64,000 nucleotides of DNA from Cellulophaga baltica (GTDB taxonomy: Bacteria; Bacteroidota; Bacteroidia; Flavobacteriales; Flavobacteriaceae). The notes beneath the pieces are model-generated. The model saw nothing but the letters and a program-made list of their open reading frames with translations. It was not told the DNA's origin and did not search any database. A program made the position numbers and the translations under genes. This document shows, one piece after another, positions 9,230 to 18,564 of this stretch. The DNA lies in the NCBI RefSeq assembly GCF_018861125.1, contig NZ_JAHKQN010000015.1:186001-250000 (forward strand). Direction: 5' to 3'. Within the stretch, counting starts at the first letter, position 1; every line of letters starts with the position of its first letter.

Positions 9230-10291
9230 TTATTCTTTGTAGTAAGAAAAAGCTTCAGTTAGTAAATCGTTAGCAACTTTTACATCAATAACTGGTTCAC
9301 CAATGCTTTTAAGTAATACAAAGTTTATATTCCCATGAGAATTTTTCTTATCAAACTTTAAAAGTTTTAGAATATTTTCAATATCAGAATCAGAAAAAGC
9401 CACTTTAGGATAGCAATTTAGAAATGTCTCTTTGATATCCTCTAAAGCAGACTTAGGTAAATCTGTTAATTTGTAAGATAAATATCCTTCGAGTATCATA
9501 CCAACAGCAATAGCTTCACCGTGTAGTAATAATTCATGAGATTCACTTTCAAGAAAGTATGATTCAACCGCATGACCCAAAGTATGCCCGTAATTTAATA
9601 TTTTACGTAAATTTTGTTCTGTAGGGTCTATTAGAACAACTTCATTTTTAATTGTTACAGAATGGTGTATTAATTTGTCAACATTGTTTAGGTCGCTTAG
9701 TTTTTTTAAATCATTCCAATATTTTTCATCTTTTATAAGTCCATGCTTCAGCATCTCTGCAAACCCACTGCGCATTTGTATATCATCTAAAGTATTTAAA
9801 AAGTTTGGAACAATCAAAACCATAACAGGTTGGTTAATTACACCAACTTGATTTTTTAACGGACCTAAATCAACACCAGTTTTACCGCCAACTGACGCAT
9901 CAACCATTGAAAGTAGAGTAGTAGGTACGTTTATAAAGTCAATGCCCCTTTTAAATGTAGAAGCAACAAAACCGCCTAAGTCCGTAATTACACCGCCGCC
10001 AATATTAATCATAACACTTTTACGATCTGCGTCAAGCTCAGAGAGCACTTCCCATACTTGAGTGCAAGTTTCAATGTTTTTATTTACTTCTCCAGATTCA
10101 ATTTCAATAATTTCAAAATCATAATCACCTTCAATTGCAGCCATAAACGGAGCTAAACAACACGTATGTGTATTTTCATCTACCAAAATAAAAACTTTTG
10201 AATAGTTGGCTTTAGCTAAATGCTCATTAACTTTTAAAAAAGCAATTTCATTAAAATGTACTGCGTATGATGCTGATGTAATAGAATCCAT
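9230..10291 (-). CDS. aroB: 3-dehydroquinate synthase
   Basis: This enzyme converts DAHP to 3-dehydroquinate, the second step of the shikimate pathway, using NAD and a divalent metal. At 353 residues the length is normal. The NAD-binding GGGVITDLGGFVASTFKRG, the core PTTLLSMVDASVGGKTGVD and the metal-binding positions in GFAEMLKHGLI, NYGHTLGHAVES and LLHGEAIAVGM are all visible. Divergent from proline dehydrogenase with 97 bases between. No other aromatic biosynthesis gene is nearby. Confidence 0.96.
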   Translation of the reverse strand: MDSITSASYAVHFNEIAFLKVNEHLAKANYSKVFILVDENTHTCCLAPFMAAIEGDYDFEIIEIESGEVNKNIETCTQVWEVLSELDADRKSVMINIGGGVITDLGGFVASTFKRGIDFINVPTTLLSMVDASVGGKTGVDLGPLKNQVGVINQPVMVLIVPNFLNTLDDIQMRSGFAEMLKHGLIKDEKYWNDLKKLSDLNNVDKLIHHSVTIKNEVVLIDPTEQNLRKILNYGHTLGHAVESYFLESESHELLLHGEAIAVGMILEGYLSYKLTDLPKSALEDIKETFLNCYPKVAFSDSDIENILKLLKFDKKNSHGNINFVLLKSIGEPVIDVKVANDLLTEAFSYYKE

Positions 10292-10357
10292 TATTATAAA
10301 AAATATTTGCTACAAAATAAAGACTATTTTTAGTTCTAAGAATACATTTTCTGTACT

Positions 10358-10365
10358 TATATTTG
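10358..10365 (+). promoter_or_regulatory. -7 box of the proline dehydrogenase gene
   Basis: A perfect TAnnTTTG match (TATATTTG) lies 23 bases before the ATG at 10389. The -33 TTG is not clear. Confidence 0.5.
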
Positions 10366-10388
10366 ATTAGTTATAAAATTTACTGAAA

Positions 10389-11555
10389 ATGAATTCTATT
10401 TTTGAGAATACGGCAACAGCTTTTGCACTTAAAAAGGATGCAGAGCTTGAACGCGCTTATTTTTTATTTAAAATGATCGCAAATGAACCTTTGGTAAGAA
10501 TTGGTACTGCAATGACAAATTTTGCAATTAAAGCCCATTTACCTGTTGAGGGTTTAATTAGGGCAACTGTTTTTGATCATTTTTGCGGTGGTATTAATGA
10601 GAAAGATTGTATGCCTGTTGTTGATAAAATGTATACAAAGGGAGTAAGTTCTGTGTTAGATTACTCTGTGGAAGGTAAAGATGATGAAGATCCTCTTGAT
10701 AATGCACTTGAAACTATTTTGAATGTATTAGATTTTGTAAAAGAAAAAGATGGTATACCGTTTGCTGTTTTTAAACCTACTGGGTATGGAAGATTTGCTT
10801 TATTTCAAAAAATAAATGAAGGAAAAGGTTTAACTGATTCAGAGAAAGAAGAATGGGCTAGAGTAGTTGCTCGCTTTGATAAAACTTGTAAGAAAGCATA
10901 CGATTTAGATGTTGCTTTATTGATTGATGGTGAAGAGAGTTGGATACAAGATGCGGCAGACAGTCTTGTTGAAGATATGATGCGAAAATATAATAAAGAG
11001 AAAATAGTTGTTTATAATACATTGCAATTGTACCGATGGGATCGTTTAGAGTATTTAAAAGGCTTGTTGGAAAAAGCGAAGCTGGAAAGTTTTAAAGTGG
11101 GAATGAAAGTTGTTCGTGGCGCGTACATGGAAAAAGAAAACAATAGAGCGCAAGAAAAAGGTTATAAATCCCCAATTTGTATCTCAAAACAAGCTACTGA
11201 TAAAAATTTTGATACTGTTGTGTCTTTCATGGTTGATAATTTAAGCGATGTTTCCATATTTGCAGGGACACATAATGAAGAAAGCTGTTATAAGTTAATT
11301 AAACTTATGGAAGAAAAAGGCATAAGCCCTAATAATTCTAACATATGGTTTGGACAACTGTATGGTATGAGTGATCACATATCATTTAATTTAGCAGAAA
11401 AAGGCTATAATGTAGCAAAGTATTTACCTTTTGGGCCAGTTAGAGATGTGATGCCATATTTAATTAGAAGAGCAGAAGAAAATACTTCAGTTGCTGGGCA
11501 AACAAGTCGAGAACTTAATTTATTAAAGAAAGAAAGAGAAAGAAGAAAAATATAA
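10389..11555 (+). CDS. Proline dehydrogenase
   Basis: A 388-residue FAD-dependent enzyme that oxidises proline to pyrroline-5-carboxylate, the first step of proline catabolism. The barrel motifs are present: AVFKPTGYGRF, the LLIDGEESW strand, TLQLYRWDRLEYL, KVVRGAYMEKE, AGTHNEES, FGQLYGMSDHISF and the C-terminal YLPFGPVRDVMPYLIRRAEE that binds proline and FAD. It is the monofunctional type, as in most Bacteroidota, with the P5C dehydrogenase encoded elsewhere. Single gene, with a strong terminator right after it. Confidence 0.95.
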   Translation: MNSIFENTATAFALKKDAELERAYFLFKMIANEPLVRIGTAMTNFAIKAHLPVEGLIRATVFDHFCGGINEKDCMPVVDKMYTKGVSSVLDYSVEGKDDEDPLDNALETILNVLDFVKEKDGIPFAVFKPTGYGRFALFQKINEGKGLTDSEKEEWARVVARFDKTCKKAYDLDVALLIDGEESWIQDAADSLVEDMMRKYNKEKIVVYNTLQLYRWDRLEYLKGLLEKAKLESFKVGMKVVRGAYMEKENNRAQEKGYKSPICISKQATDKNFDTVVSFMVDNLSDVSIFAGTHNEESCYKLIKLMEEKGISPNNSNIWFGQLYGMSDHISFNLAEKGYNVAKYLPFGPVRDVMPYLIRRAEENTSVAGQTSRELNLLKKERERRKI

Positions 11556-11560
11556 ACAGT

Positions 11561-11592
11561 AAAAACCCGAAGTTTTGGCTTCGGGTTTTTTT
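11561..11592. terminator. Bidirectional terminator
   Basis: The stem AAAAACCCGAAG / CTTCGGGTTTTT with a short loop is flanked by A and T runs, so it can serve both proline dehydrogenase and the converging gene. Its last bases overlap the stop codon of that gene. Confidence 0.9.
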
Positions 11593-11974
11593 ATTCAGTT
11601 ATTTTTTCAATAACTATTTTTTTAGGACAATTAGTAACTGTAAGGAATTGAACTTCATTTTTAGTGTTTTCATGTTCAATTACATAAGTTTTACATGGTT
11701 TGGATTTTGTATCACTTTTATTAAAATCTACGTCACCATCAGTAAAAAAAGATTTAATGGTCAGAGAATCAATTTCTCCACTTGCCATCATTGCAGTTAC
11801 TTCATCAGAATAAGAATAGGATTTAGAACGTAAATCTTTTAATACTCTACAGTTTGGTAAATAGCAAAATTCAGAACCTGTTTCTTTTGCTTTATTTTTG
11901 AAAAAAAAGGTTAGGAAAACTATACCTATTGAAAGGCCAAAAATGAAGAAGCCTAATCGTTTTAAAAATGACAT
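11591..11974 (-). CDS. Small membrane-anchored protein, DUF4258-like
   Basis: A 127-residue protein with one N-terminal membrane helix (about 5-26) and a soluble domain with three cysteines (CYLPNC and NCPKK) predicted outside the cytoplasm. The layout resembles flavobacterial proteins labelled DUF4258; I make that match from memory only. It begins 9 bases after alanine dehydrogenase on the same strand, so the two are probably co-transcribed. Function unknown. Confidence 0.7.
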   Translation of the reverse strand: MSFLKRLGFFIFGLSIGIVFLTFFFKNKAKETGSEFCYLPNCRVLKDLRSKSYSYSDEVTAMMASGEIDSLTIKSFFTDGDVDFNKSDTKSKPCKTYVIEHENTKNEVQFLTVTNCPKKIVIEKITE

Positions 11975-11983
11975 ATATGTAAA

Positions 11984-13183
11984 TTAAAAAATAAGAAAAT
12001 TTATATCGTTATATGATAAATCAAACCATTCGCCAATGGTCTTTTTTGTAAGTATGCCTCTGTAAAAATAAAGTCCACTTCTAAGACCTTTGTCAAAGCG
12101 TAAGGCATTTTCAACACCACCATCTTCACCAATTTTAAGTAAATAGGGTGTAAAAATATTACTTATTGATATTGATGCTGTTTTTGGGTATCTCGAAGGT
12201 ATATTCGGTACTGCATAGTGAACAACTCCAAATTTTTCACGAGTAGGTTTGTCATGATTTGTTACTTCACTAGTTTCAAAACAACCGCCCATATCAATAC
12301 TGACATCAATAATTACAGCACCCTTTTTCATGTGCTCAACCATAGTTTGAGAAACAACAACAGGAGACCTGTCTTTTCCTCGTGTAGCTCCAATAGCAAC
12401 GTCACAACGTTTTAAGGCTTTTAGTAAATTTTTGGGTTGTATAGTTGATGTGTAAACAGTCTGTTTTAAGTTTGCCTGAATGTTTCTAAGTTTGGTTAAA
12501 GAGTTGTCAAAAACTTTTACGTTTGCACCTAAGCCAATAGCAGAACGCGCAGCAAATTCACCGACAGTACCTGCGCCAATAATAACAACTTCAACGGGAG
12601 GAACACCGCTAATGTTTCCAAACATTAAACCATTGCCATCATTAGTATTTGCCATTATTTCAGAAGCAATTAAAACTGAAGAAATACCCGCTATTTCACT
12701 TAAAGACCGAACAGCGGGATATTTGCCATCGTCATCCATTATATATTCAAAAGCAATAGCGGTAATTCGCTTTTGAGCTAATTTTTCAAAATATTTTTTA
12801 GATTGTGTTTTTAACTGCAGTGCAGAAATTATAGTAGTTTGTGGGTTTATTAGTTCAAGTTCTTTTAGGGTAGGTGGCTCTACTTTTAGTAGAATAGAAC
12901 ATCCAAACACTTTTTTAGTATCTCTTGTTATTTCACCTCCAGCTTTAGTGTAATCAAGATCGGAGAAATTTGCTCCTTCACCAGCTCCAGATTCAATTAA
13001 AACCCTATGTCCGTTTGCAGTAATTGCATTTACGGCATCAGGCGTTAGGCAAATTCTTTTTTCTTGATATTGATTTTCTTTAGGAATGCCAATAAATAGT
13101 TCTCCTTTTTTTCTAAGGACTTCAAGAGTTTCTTCTTGAGGAATTAACTGTTGTTTGCTAAACGGAGATGTAGGCTGGTTCAT
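11984..13183 (-). CDS. ald: Alanine dehydrogenase
   Basis: A 399-residue NAD-dependent enzyme interconverting L-alanine with pyruvate and ammonia. N-terminal motifs IGIPKENQYQEKRICLTP and GAGEGANFSDLDY, the Rossmann motif IIGAGTVGEFAARSA, and the catalytic-region motifs KRCDVAIGATRG and HYAVPNIPSRYPKTAS are present. The proteins resemble the ~400-residue Bacteroidota form, which is longer at the N terminus than Bacillus Ald. Gene order: a four-helix membrane protein lies 47 bases upstream and the small membrane protein 9 bases downstream. Confidence 0.93.
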   Translation of the reverse strand: MNQPTSPFSKQQLIPQEETLEVLRKKGELFIGIPKENQYQEKRICLTPDAVNAITANGHRVLIESGAGEGANFSDLDYTKAGGEITRDTKKVFGCSILLKVEPPTLKELELINPQTTIISALQLKTQSKKYFEKLAQKRITAIAFEYIMDDDGKYPAVRSLSEIAGISSVLIASEIMANTNDGNGLMFGNISGVPPVEVVIIGAGTVGEFAARSAIGLGANVKVFDNSLTKLRNIQANLKQTVYTSTIQPKNLLKALKRCDVAIGATRGKDRSPVVVSQTMVEHMKKGAVIIDVSIDMGGCFETSEVTNHDKPTREKFGVVHYAVPNIPSRYPKTASISISNIFTPYLLKIGEDGGVENALRFDKGLRSGLYFYRGILTKKTIGEWFDLSYNDINFLIF

Positions 13184-13230
13184 AATACGTGTAAATCGTC
13201 TAAATTACTAAGTAATATAGTAATACAAAT

Positions 13231-13770
13231 CTACAACTTTTTATCTACAGGCGTTTCAACTTTTTGGTCTTGTTCTTTAAGAGCTTTAAGTTCTTTATCC
13301 ATAGCTTCTAGATCAATACCTAAAACATGTTTATCAAAAAGTTTAACTCTTATAAAGTACACAAATGGAGTAATAAATAGCATTATAGGGATAATCCAGT
13401 AAATTTCAACTTCATCCATGTTTTTGGTATCTTGTGCTAGTACATTTATGATTTGAAAAGCATACATTGCTATGGGTATAAGAATTACGTGGTACCACCA
13501 ATGTTTACATGTGAAAAACCATAAAATCAATAAAAGAAAAGGTATTAACTTACCCATTAATATCCACATAGTAACATAAATACTGTTGTTGAATTTGCTT
13601 TCATATGTATAGAGCCAAAATTTGAAAGTTGGTTGATCTGGTATGTAATTATATATGTAAAATAAGTAAGGAGTAATAGCTATTAATAAAGCTACAAGAC
13701 TACCAATCAATATGCTTTTTGATTTTTTTTTATTTGAAGAATTTTCTGGTTCTACTTTTTTTAATTTCAT
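13231..13770 (-). CDS. Four-helix membrane protein of unknown function
   Basis: A 179-residue protein with four predicted transmembrane helices (about 22-44, 66-86, 91-110 and 125-145), a basic N terminus and a charged C-terminal tail rich in Lys, Glu and Asp. CKHWWYHV in the middle is the most distinctive segment. I recognise no domain. It sits directly upstream of alanine dehydrogenase on the same strand (47-base gap), a likely co-transcribed partner. Confidence 0.75.
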   Translation of the reverse strand: MKLKKVEPENSSNKKKSKSILIGSLVALLIAITPYLFYIYNYIPDQPTFKFWLYTYESKFNNSIYVTMWILMGKLIPFLLLILWFFTCKHWWYHVILIPIAMYAFQIINVLAQDTKNMDEVEIYWIIPIMLFITPFVYFIRVKLFDKHVLGIDLEAMDKELKALKEQDQKVETPVDKKL

Positions 13771-13808
13771 AATATACTTCTGATGTAGAATACTTAATTT
13801 AATAACAA

Positions 13809-13845
13809 AAAAAAAGGATTTCTAGTATGTAGAAATCCTTTTTTA
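13809..13845 (-). terminator. Terminator of the 50-residue lipoprotein gene
   Basis: The stem AAAAAGGATTTCTA / TAGAAATCCTTTTT with a five-base loop lies 16 bases past the stop of the small lipoprotein gene. It separates that gene from the downstream alanine dehydrogenase unit. Confidence 0.88.
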
Positions 13846-13860
13846 ATTTTTTATTGAAAA

Positions 13861-14013
13861 TTATCCAGCAGCTGGTACTTTTGTAATTCTACTTTTTTCA
13901 ATTGCTTGTAAATCATTGTAAGTAGCATCATCTTCTGCGTTAGTTGAAGTACAAGAAGATAGAGCAAGTGTAGCTATCGCTGCGAATGCAAGGAGGGTTT
14001 TTTTTGTGTTCAT
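13861..14013 (-). CDS. 50-residue lipoprotein, short gene
   Basis: The reading frame from the ATG at 14013 to the stop at 13861 encodes 50 residues. It begins MNTKKTLLAFAAIATL and has a clear lipobox ALSSC (Cys21), so the mature lipoprotein is only about 30 residues. The mature part contains EDDATYNDLQAIEK, a charged SR and a terminal VPAAG. A perfect flavobacterial -7 box lies upstream (14051-14058 on this strand) and a strong terminator follows, so it is a complete independent transcription unit. Function unknown. Confidence 0.8.
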   Translation of the reverse strand: MNTKKTLLAFAAIATLALSSCTSTNAEDDATYNDLQAIEKSRITKVPAAG

Positions 14014-14050
14014 CGTAATAAATAATTTAAAGGTTAAAATTGATTTACAT

Positions 14051-14058
14051 CAAATGTA
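14051..14058 (-). promoter_or_regulatory. -7 box of the small lipoprotein gene
   Basis: Read on the minus strand, the bases are TACATTTG, a perfect TAnnTTTG match, 37 bases ahead of the lipoprotein ATG. The -33 element is unclear. Confidence 0.5.
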
Positions 14059-14200
14059 GGAAAAAAAGCACCTCATTTCACACAGCACACTAAAAAAAAC
14101 GACTTTTAACCTTAAAGTAATGCACTTAATCGAAAATTAGTAATTTTGTGCAATAAAATTATTTTATCTTAATTATTTGTTGTTTAGGTTGTTGTGTGAT

Positions 14201-14611
14201 TTATAGTATTGAAATTTCACGGATATTTTGGTCTATAATTTTTAAGAAAACATTTGTAGTATTTTCAGGAATTAAGTTGTTTATCTTCTCGGGCCACTCC
14301 ATAAATAACCAGTTATCGGAATGTAAATAATCTTCGATTCCAAAATCTAAAGCCTCATTTTCGTTATTAAGCCTGTAAAAATCAAAATGGTAACCTAGTA
14401 ATTCTCCATTGTCTTTTTCGTATTCATTAACGATACCAAAAGTAGGGCTACTTACTTCGCCAGAGCAACCTAATTCTTTAACTAAAGCTTTTATTAAAGT
14501 AGTTTTTCCAGCTCCCATTTCACCATGAAAGCATAATTTTTTTGTTGAAACGGAGGCAATTATATCTTTTGCAATATCAGTAAGTTGCTCTTGGGTAAAT
14601 TCTTTTTTCAT
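14201..14611 (-). CDS. tsaE: tRNA threonylcarbamoyladenosine biosynthesis ATPase TsaE
   Basis: A 136-residue P-loop ATPase that works with TsaB, TsaD and TsaC to make t6A at position 37 of ANN-decoding tRNAs. The Walker A motif is GEMGAGKTTLIKAL (about 30-43). SSPTFGIVNEY and HFDFYRL are the family signatures, and LFMEWPEKI is the C-terminal motif. The length is normal. It starts 7 bases after porX on the same strand, so the two form an operon. Confidence 0.95.
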   Translation of the reverse strand: MKKEFTQEQLTDIAKDIIASVSTKKLCFHGEMGAGKTTLIKALVKELGCSGEVSSPTFGIVNEYEKDNGELLGYHFDFYRLNNENEALDFGIEDYLHSDNWLFMEWPEKINNLIPENTTNVFLKIIDQNIREISIL

Positions 14612-14618
14612 TGTGATG

Positions 14619-16163
14619 CTATCTAGGTTCTAAAACTACAAATGGAATAATCATTTCTTCAAGAGAAACACCACCGTGTTGATAGGTATTTCTGTAATAA
14701 CTAACATAGTGATTGTAGTTGTTAGGGTAAGCAAAAAATTGATCGTTTTTAGCAAAAATAAATGAGCTACTCATATTTATGCTAGGTAAGTATACATCAC
14801 TAGGCTTTGTTGCTTCGTAAACATCTTTTTTCTCATAAGTTAAGCTACGGCCAGTTTTATAACGCAAGTTTAAGCTAGTATCTTTATCACCTACAACTTT
14901 TGAAGGTTGCTTTACATTTATAGTTCCGTGATCTGTCGTGATTATCAATTTCTGACCCATAGCTTGTGCTTGTTGAATAATCTCTAGTAAAGGTGAATTT
15001 TTAAACCAACTTTGTGTAAGTGATCTGTAAGCCTTGTCATTAGAGGCAAGTTCTTTTATTACTTCCATTTCAGTTTTGGAATGTGAGAGCATATCAACAA
15101 AATTGTAGACAATAACTGTTAAGTCATTTTTCTTCTGTGATTTATAATTTTGAGATAAGGTTTTGCCTTGTTTTAAACTACTTATTTTGTGATATTCCCA
15201 TGTTAAATCTAAACCTAATCTTTTTAGCTGAGCTCCTAAAAATTCTGCTTCAAATAAATTTTTACCTCCTTCATCAGTATCATTTTTCCACCATTCAGGA
15301 TGTTTTTTTTCCATGTCAAGAGGTGTTAAACCTGAAAATATGGCATTACGAGCGTATTGTGTTGCTGTGGGTAAAATACTATAATAATTAGTTTCTTTTT
15401 TCTTTTTGAAAAAAGGATTCACTGTATCTTCAAAAGCTAACCATTGGTCGTATCGCAAATTATCGATAACGACTAATAAAGTTGGTTTTTCTTTAAGTTC
15501 AGGCTTAACTAATTCTTTGAATAAAGTATGGGAGAGAACGGGAGCGTCTTCGTCTGTAAACCAGTCTTCGTAGTTTTTATCGATAAACTTTCCAAACTGA
15601 TTGTTTGCTTCAACTTTTTGAGATTCTAATATTTCAAACATACTAGAGTCTTCAATTTCTTCTAAACGCAATTCCCATGAAATTAATTTTTTATATAAAT
15701 CAGCCCATTCTTGATGTGAATTTACCATTGATAAATCCATTGCTATTTTACGAAACTCTTGTTGGTAATTTGAAGTTGTTTTTTCAGAAACTAAACGAGA
15801 ATTATCAAGACTCTTTTTTAATGATAGTAATATTTGATTAGGGTTAACGGGTTTTATTAAGTAATCCGCTATTTTAGAGCCAATTGCTTCATCCATAATA
15901 TATTCTTCCTCACTTTTAGTAATCATTACAACTGGTAAAGTGGCGTCAATAGCTTTTAGTTCTGTAAGCGTCTCTAATCCTGAGATCCCAGGCATGTTTT
16001 CATCTAAAAAAACAATATCAAAACGTGTTTCAGCAATTTCTTCAAGCGCTTCTTGTCCGCTTTTGCAGGTAACTACATTGTAATTTTTACTTTCTAAAAA
16101 TAATATATGTGATTTGAGTAAGTCTATTTCATCGTCAACCCAAAGTATTGTTATTTTGCTCAT
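14619..16163 (-). CDS. porX: PorX, response regulator with a PglZ phosphatase domain
   Basis: A 514-residue two-component regulator of the type IX secretion system. The N-terminal receiver (about 1-118) has the acidic pair Asp10/Asp11, the phospho-acceptor Asp54 (FLDENMPG), Thr82 and Lys104. After a helical linker comes a PglZ / alkaline-phosphatase-fold domain (about 215-510) with LLVVIDNLRYDQW, NFVDMLSHSKTEME and ITTDHGTINVKQP. In Porphyromonas, PorX is paired with the kinase PorY and the sigma factor SigP, and its PglZ domain cleaves oligonucleotides; these points are literature knowledge, not visible here. No kinase lies next to it. Divergent from the HD-domain gene. Confidence 0.93.
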   Translation of the reverse strand: MSKITILWVDDEIDLLKSHILFLESKNYNVVTCKSGQEALEEIAETRFDIVFLDENMPGISGLETLTELKAIDATLPVVMITKSEEEYIMDEAIGSKIADYLIKPVNPNQILLSLKKSLDNSRLVSEKTTSNYQQEFRKIAMDLSMVNSHQEWADLYKKLISWELRLEEIEDSSMFEILESQKVEANNQFGKFIDKNYEDWFTDEDAPVLSHTLFKELVKPELKEKPTLLVVIDNLRYDQWLAFEDTVNPFFKKKKETNYYSILPTATQYARNAIFSGLTPLDMEKKHPEWWKNDTDEGGKNLFEAEFLGAQLKRLGLDLTWEYHKISSLKQGKTLSQNYKSQKKNDLTVIVYNFVDMLSHSKTEMEVIKELASNDKAYRSLTQSWFKNSPLLEIIQQAQAMGQKLIITTDHGTINVKQPSKVVGDKDTSLNLRYKTGRSLTYEKKDVYEATKPSDVYLPSINMSSSFIFAKNDQFFAYPNNYNHYVSYYRNTYQHGGVSLEEMIIPFVVLEPR

Positions 16164-16244
16164 ATATAATGTGTATTCTCTTAATTATTCTGTAAAGCTA
16201 TTCAAAAATATAATTTTAAAAATGCTTCAGTTAATTCATTTGCA

Positions 16245-16252
16245 TAACTTTG
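16245..16252 (+). promoter_or_regulatory. -7 box of the HD phosphohydrolase gene
   Basis: TAACTTTG is a perfect TAnnTTTG box. It contains the TTG at 16250 that is the first possible start of the next reading frame. If the box is real, translation must begin downstream, at the TTG at 16286. Confidence 0.5.
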
Positions 16253-16285
16253 GCAAAGTTAGTATCAAGATTAAATATTTATAAT

Positions 16286-17515
16286 TTGATAAAATCCAAA
16301 AAACTTGAAATTTTTAATGATCCAATTTACGGATTAATTAATATACCAAATTCTTTAGTATTCAACTTAATTCAAGATTCGAGTTTTCAACGGTTAAGAC
16401 GTATTTCTCAAATGGGACTGTCTTATTTGGTGTATCCAGGTGCGCACCATACGCGGTTTCAGCATGCTATTGGGTGTATGCACTTAATGCAACATGCTGT
16501 AGAAGTACTTAGAGCTAAAGATGTCGAGATTACTGAAGATGAAGAAGTTGGTTTGTATTGCGCAATACTTTTGCATGATATTGGTCATGGTCCTTTTTCT
16601 CATGCAATGGAACATAGTATTGTTGAAGGTGTAAGTCATGAGCATATTTCTATGTTGTATATGGAAATGTTGAATAAAAAGTTTAACGGAAGTTTAACTA
16701 CTACCATTCAAATTTTTAAGGGAGAATACCCTAAAAAGTTTTTAAATCATTTGGTTTCAAGTCAGTTAGATATAGATAGACTTGATTATTTAAAGCGTGA
16801 TAGTTTCTACACTGGAGTAGCTGAAGGTAATATTAATTCTGACCGATTATTAAGTACCCTAAATGTAATTGGCGATAAATTAGTTGTTGAAAGAAAAGGT
16901 ATTTATTCAGTTGAAAAGTTCTTGATGGCTCGTAGGTTTATGTATTGGCAAGTCTACTTTCATAAAACAGGATTAGTAGCAGAAGAACTATTGGTAAATG
17001 TATTAAAAAGAGCTAAAGAGCTGTTAGCAAGGGGAGAAGAGTTAAATTGTAGTGAAGCTTTACTGTTTTTTATGAAGAATAAAATCAGTATAAATAATTT
17101 TACAGAAGAGCATCTAGCAATTTTTGGTCAGCTTGATGATGTTGATATATTATCAGCTATAAAGCAGTGGCAAAATTCTTCTGATTTTGTTTTAGCTAAG
17201 TTATGTAGTATGATAATTAACAGAGAGTTACTGCATATTAAAATTAAGAACAATCCTATTGATGACGAAAAATTTGAACGTTATCGTAATCATTTTATGA
17301 AAGAATATAAACTTTCTGAATACGAAATAAGTTATTTTGTTTTTACAGGAGTTATTAAAAATCAGGCATATAACCCTCGTAAACAAAATATAAATATTTT
17401 AAGAGAAAACGGGAAAATGATTGATGTAGTAAAGGCTTCGGAGCAATTAAGTTCTAAAACTATGTCAAAAATTAGCACTAAATATTATATGTGTTACCCA
17501 AAACTTAAGGTTTAA
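16286..17515 (+). CDS. HD-domain phosphohydrolase
   Basis: A 409-residue protein of the SAMHD1/dGTPase-like HD superfamily. [32 protein letters not shown] and [17 protein letters not shown] contain the metal-binding histidines and the HD pair, and [21 protein letters not shown] is the third signature. No ATG precedes the conserved part. I chose the TTG at 16286, giving [13 protein letters not shown], because homologues start close to this point and because the earlier TTG at 16250 lies inside a promoter box. It may hydrolyse dNTPs, but the substrate is unproven. The lpxD gene follows 23 bases on. Confidence 0.85.
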   Translation: MIKSKKLEIFNDPIYGLINIPNSLVFNLIQDSSFQRLRRISQMGLSYLVYPGAHHTRFQHAIGCMHLMQHAVEVLRAKDVEITEDEEVGLYCAILLHDIGHGPFSHAMEHSIVEGVSHEHISMLYMEMLNKKFNGSLTTTIQIFKGEYPKKFLNHLVSSQLDIDRLDYLKRDSFYTGVAEGNINSDRLLSTLNVIGDKLVVERKGIYSVEKFLMARRFMYWQVYFHKTGLVAEELLVNVLKRAKELLARGEELNCSEALLFFMKNKISINNFTEEHLAIFGQLDDVDILSAIKQWQNSSDFVLAKLCSMIINRELLHIKIKNNPIDDEKFERYRNHFMKEYKLSEYEISYFVFTGVIKNQAYNPRKQNINILRENGKMIDVVKASEQLSSKTMSKISTKYYMCYPKLKV

Positions 17516-17525
17516 CTATTTTTGT

Positions 17526-17533
17526 TACTTTTG
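17526..17533 (+). promoter_or_regulatory. -7 box just before lpxD
   Basis: TACTTTTG is a perfect TAnnTTTG match ending five bases before the lpxD ATG. A transcript starting here would have almost no leader. A -33 TTG is not obvious, so the match may be fortuitous. Confidence 0.35.
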
Positions 17534-17538
17534 CTTTT

Positions 17539-18564
17539 ATGAAATTTACAGCTAGTCAAATTGCGGGAATTTTGGAAGGAGATATTGATGGTGATCCAGA
17601 GATTACAGTTAATAAATTGGCTAAAATTGAAGAAGGGGAGCAAGGTTCTCTTACTTTTTTAGCAAATCCGAAATACAAATCGCATATATATACCACAAAA
17701 TCGTCTATCACGATAGTTAATAAAGATTTTGTGCCAGAACAAAACATAACGACTACCCTAATAAAGGTTGATGATGCTTACGAGTCTTTCACTAAGTTGT
17801 TGAGTTACTACCACGAAGCAAAAAATAATAAAACAGGTGTTGAAAATCCTTCTTTTATTTCAGAAAGTGCTAAGTATGGTAAAGACTGTTATATAGGTGC
17901 TTTTGCTTATATAGGTGAAAATGTCACTATTGGTAATAATGTAAAGATTTACCCTAATGCATATGTAGGGGACAATGTTACAATAGCTGATAATGTTGTA
18001 GTTTTTGCAGGTGCAAAGATTTATTCAGAATGTATTATTGGTAATAATTGCATTATAAACAGTGGGTCAATTGTTGGTTCTGATGGATTTGGTTTTGCGC
18101 CAAATGCAGAAGGTGAATTTAGTAAAATTCCACAGACAGGAAATGTTATTCTTGAAGATAATGTTGATATTGGAGCAGGAACTACGATTGATAGAGCGAC
18201 ACTTGGTTCTACAATTATAAGAAGAGGAGTCAAGCTTGATAATCAAATACAAATTGCTCATAATGTTGAAATTGGTGAGCATACTGTAATTGCTGCACAG
18301 TCTGGTATTGCAGGTTCTACCAAAATAGGAAAGCATTGTATGATTGGTGGTCAAGTAGGTATTGTTGGTCATATTTCAATAGGCAATAATGTTCGAATAC
18401 AAGCACAATCAGGTATCGGAAGAAATATAAAAGATGGAGAAGCTATTCAAGGTTCACCAGCTCTAAATTATGGTGATTATAATAAATCATACGTACATTT
18501 TAAAAATTTACCGAAAATAATAACGAGGATTAACGAATTAGAAAAAAAAATTGGCCGTGAGTAA
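17539..18564 (+). CDS. lpxD: UDP-3-O-acylglucosamine N-acyltransferase
   Basis: The third enzyme of lipid A synthesis, adding the N-linked 3-hydroxyacyl chain to UDP-3-O-acylglucosamine. At 341 residues it has the N-terminal uridine-binding domain (to about 100), a left-handed beta helix of hexapeptide repeats (about 105-310), and the catalytic histidine in [34 protein letters not shown] and [19 protein letters not shown] are strong LpxD signatures. It overlaps lpxC, so translation is coupled. Confidence 0.96.
   Translation: MKFTASQIAGILEGDIDGDPEITVNKLAKIEEGEQGSLTFLANPKYKSHIYTTKSSITIVNKDFVPEQNITTTLIKVDDAYESFTKLLSYYHEAKNNKTGVENPSFISESAKYGKDCYIGAFAYIGENVTIGNNVKIYPNAYVGDNVTIADNVVVFAGAKIYSECIIGNNCIINSGSIVGSDGFGFAPNAEGEFSKIPQTGNVILEDNVDIGAGTTIDRATLGSTIIRRGVKLDNQIQIAHNVEIGEHTVIAAQSGIAGSTKIGKHCMIGGQVGIVGHISIGNNVRIQAQSGIGRNIKDGEAIQGSPALNYGDYNKSYVHFKNLPKIITRINELEKKIGRE

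Noticed and set aside
13151-13402. Plus-strand open frame opposite the membrane protein and alanine dehydrogenase
   Set aside because: Lies antisense across two supported genes and has no conserved motif.
14030-14113. AAGGTTAAAA and TTTTAACCTT arms 64 bases apart near the small lipoprotein gene
   Set aside because: Long spacing in AT-rich DNA; probably chance, with no T tract or symmetry to the promoter.
14141-14148. TAATTTTG, a perfect -7 box on the plus strand
   Set aside because: No plus-strand gene follows; the next gene on the plus strand starts beyond 16 kb and both flanking genes run the other way.
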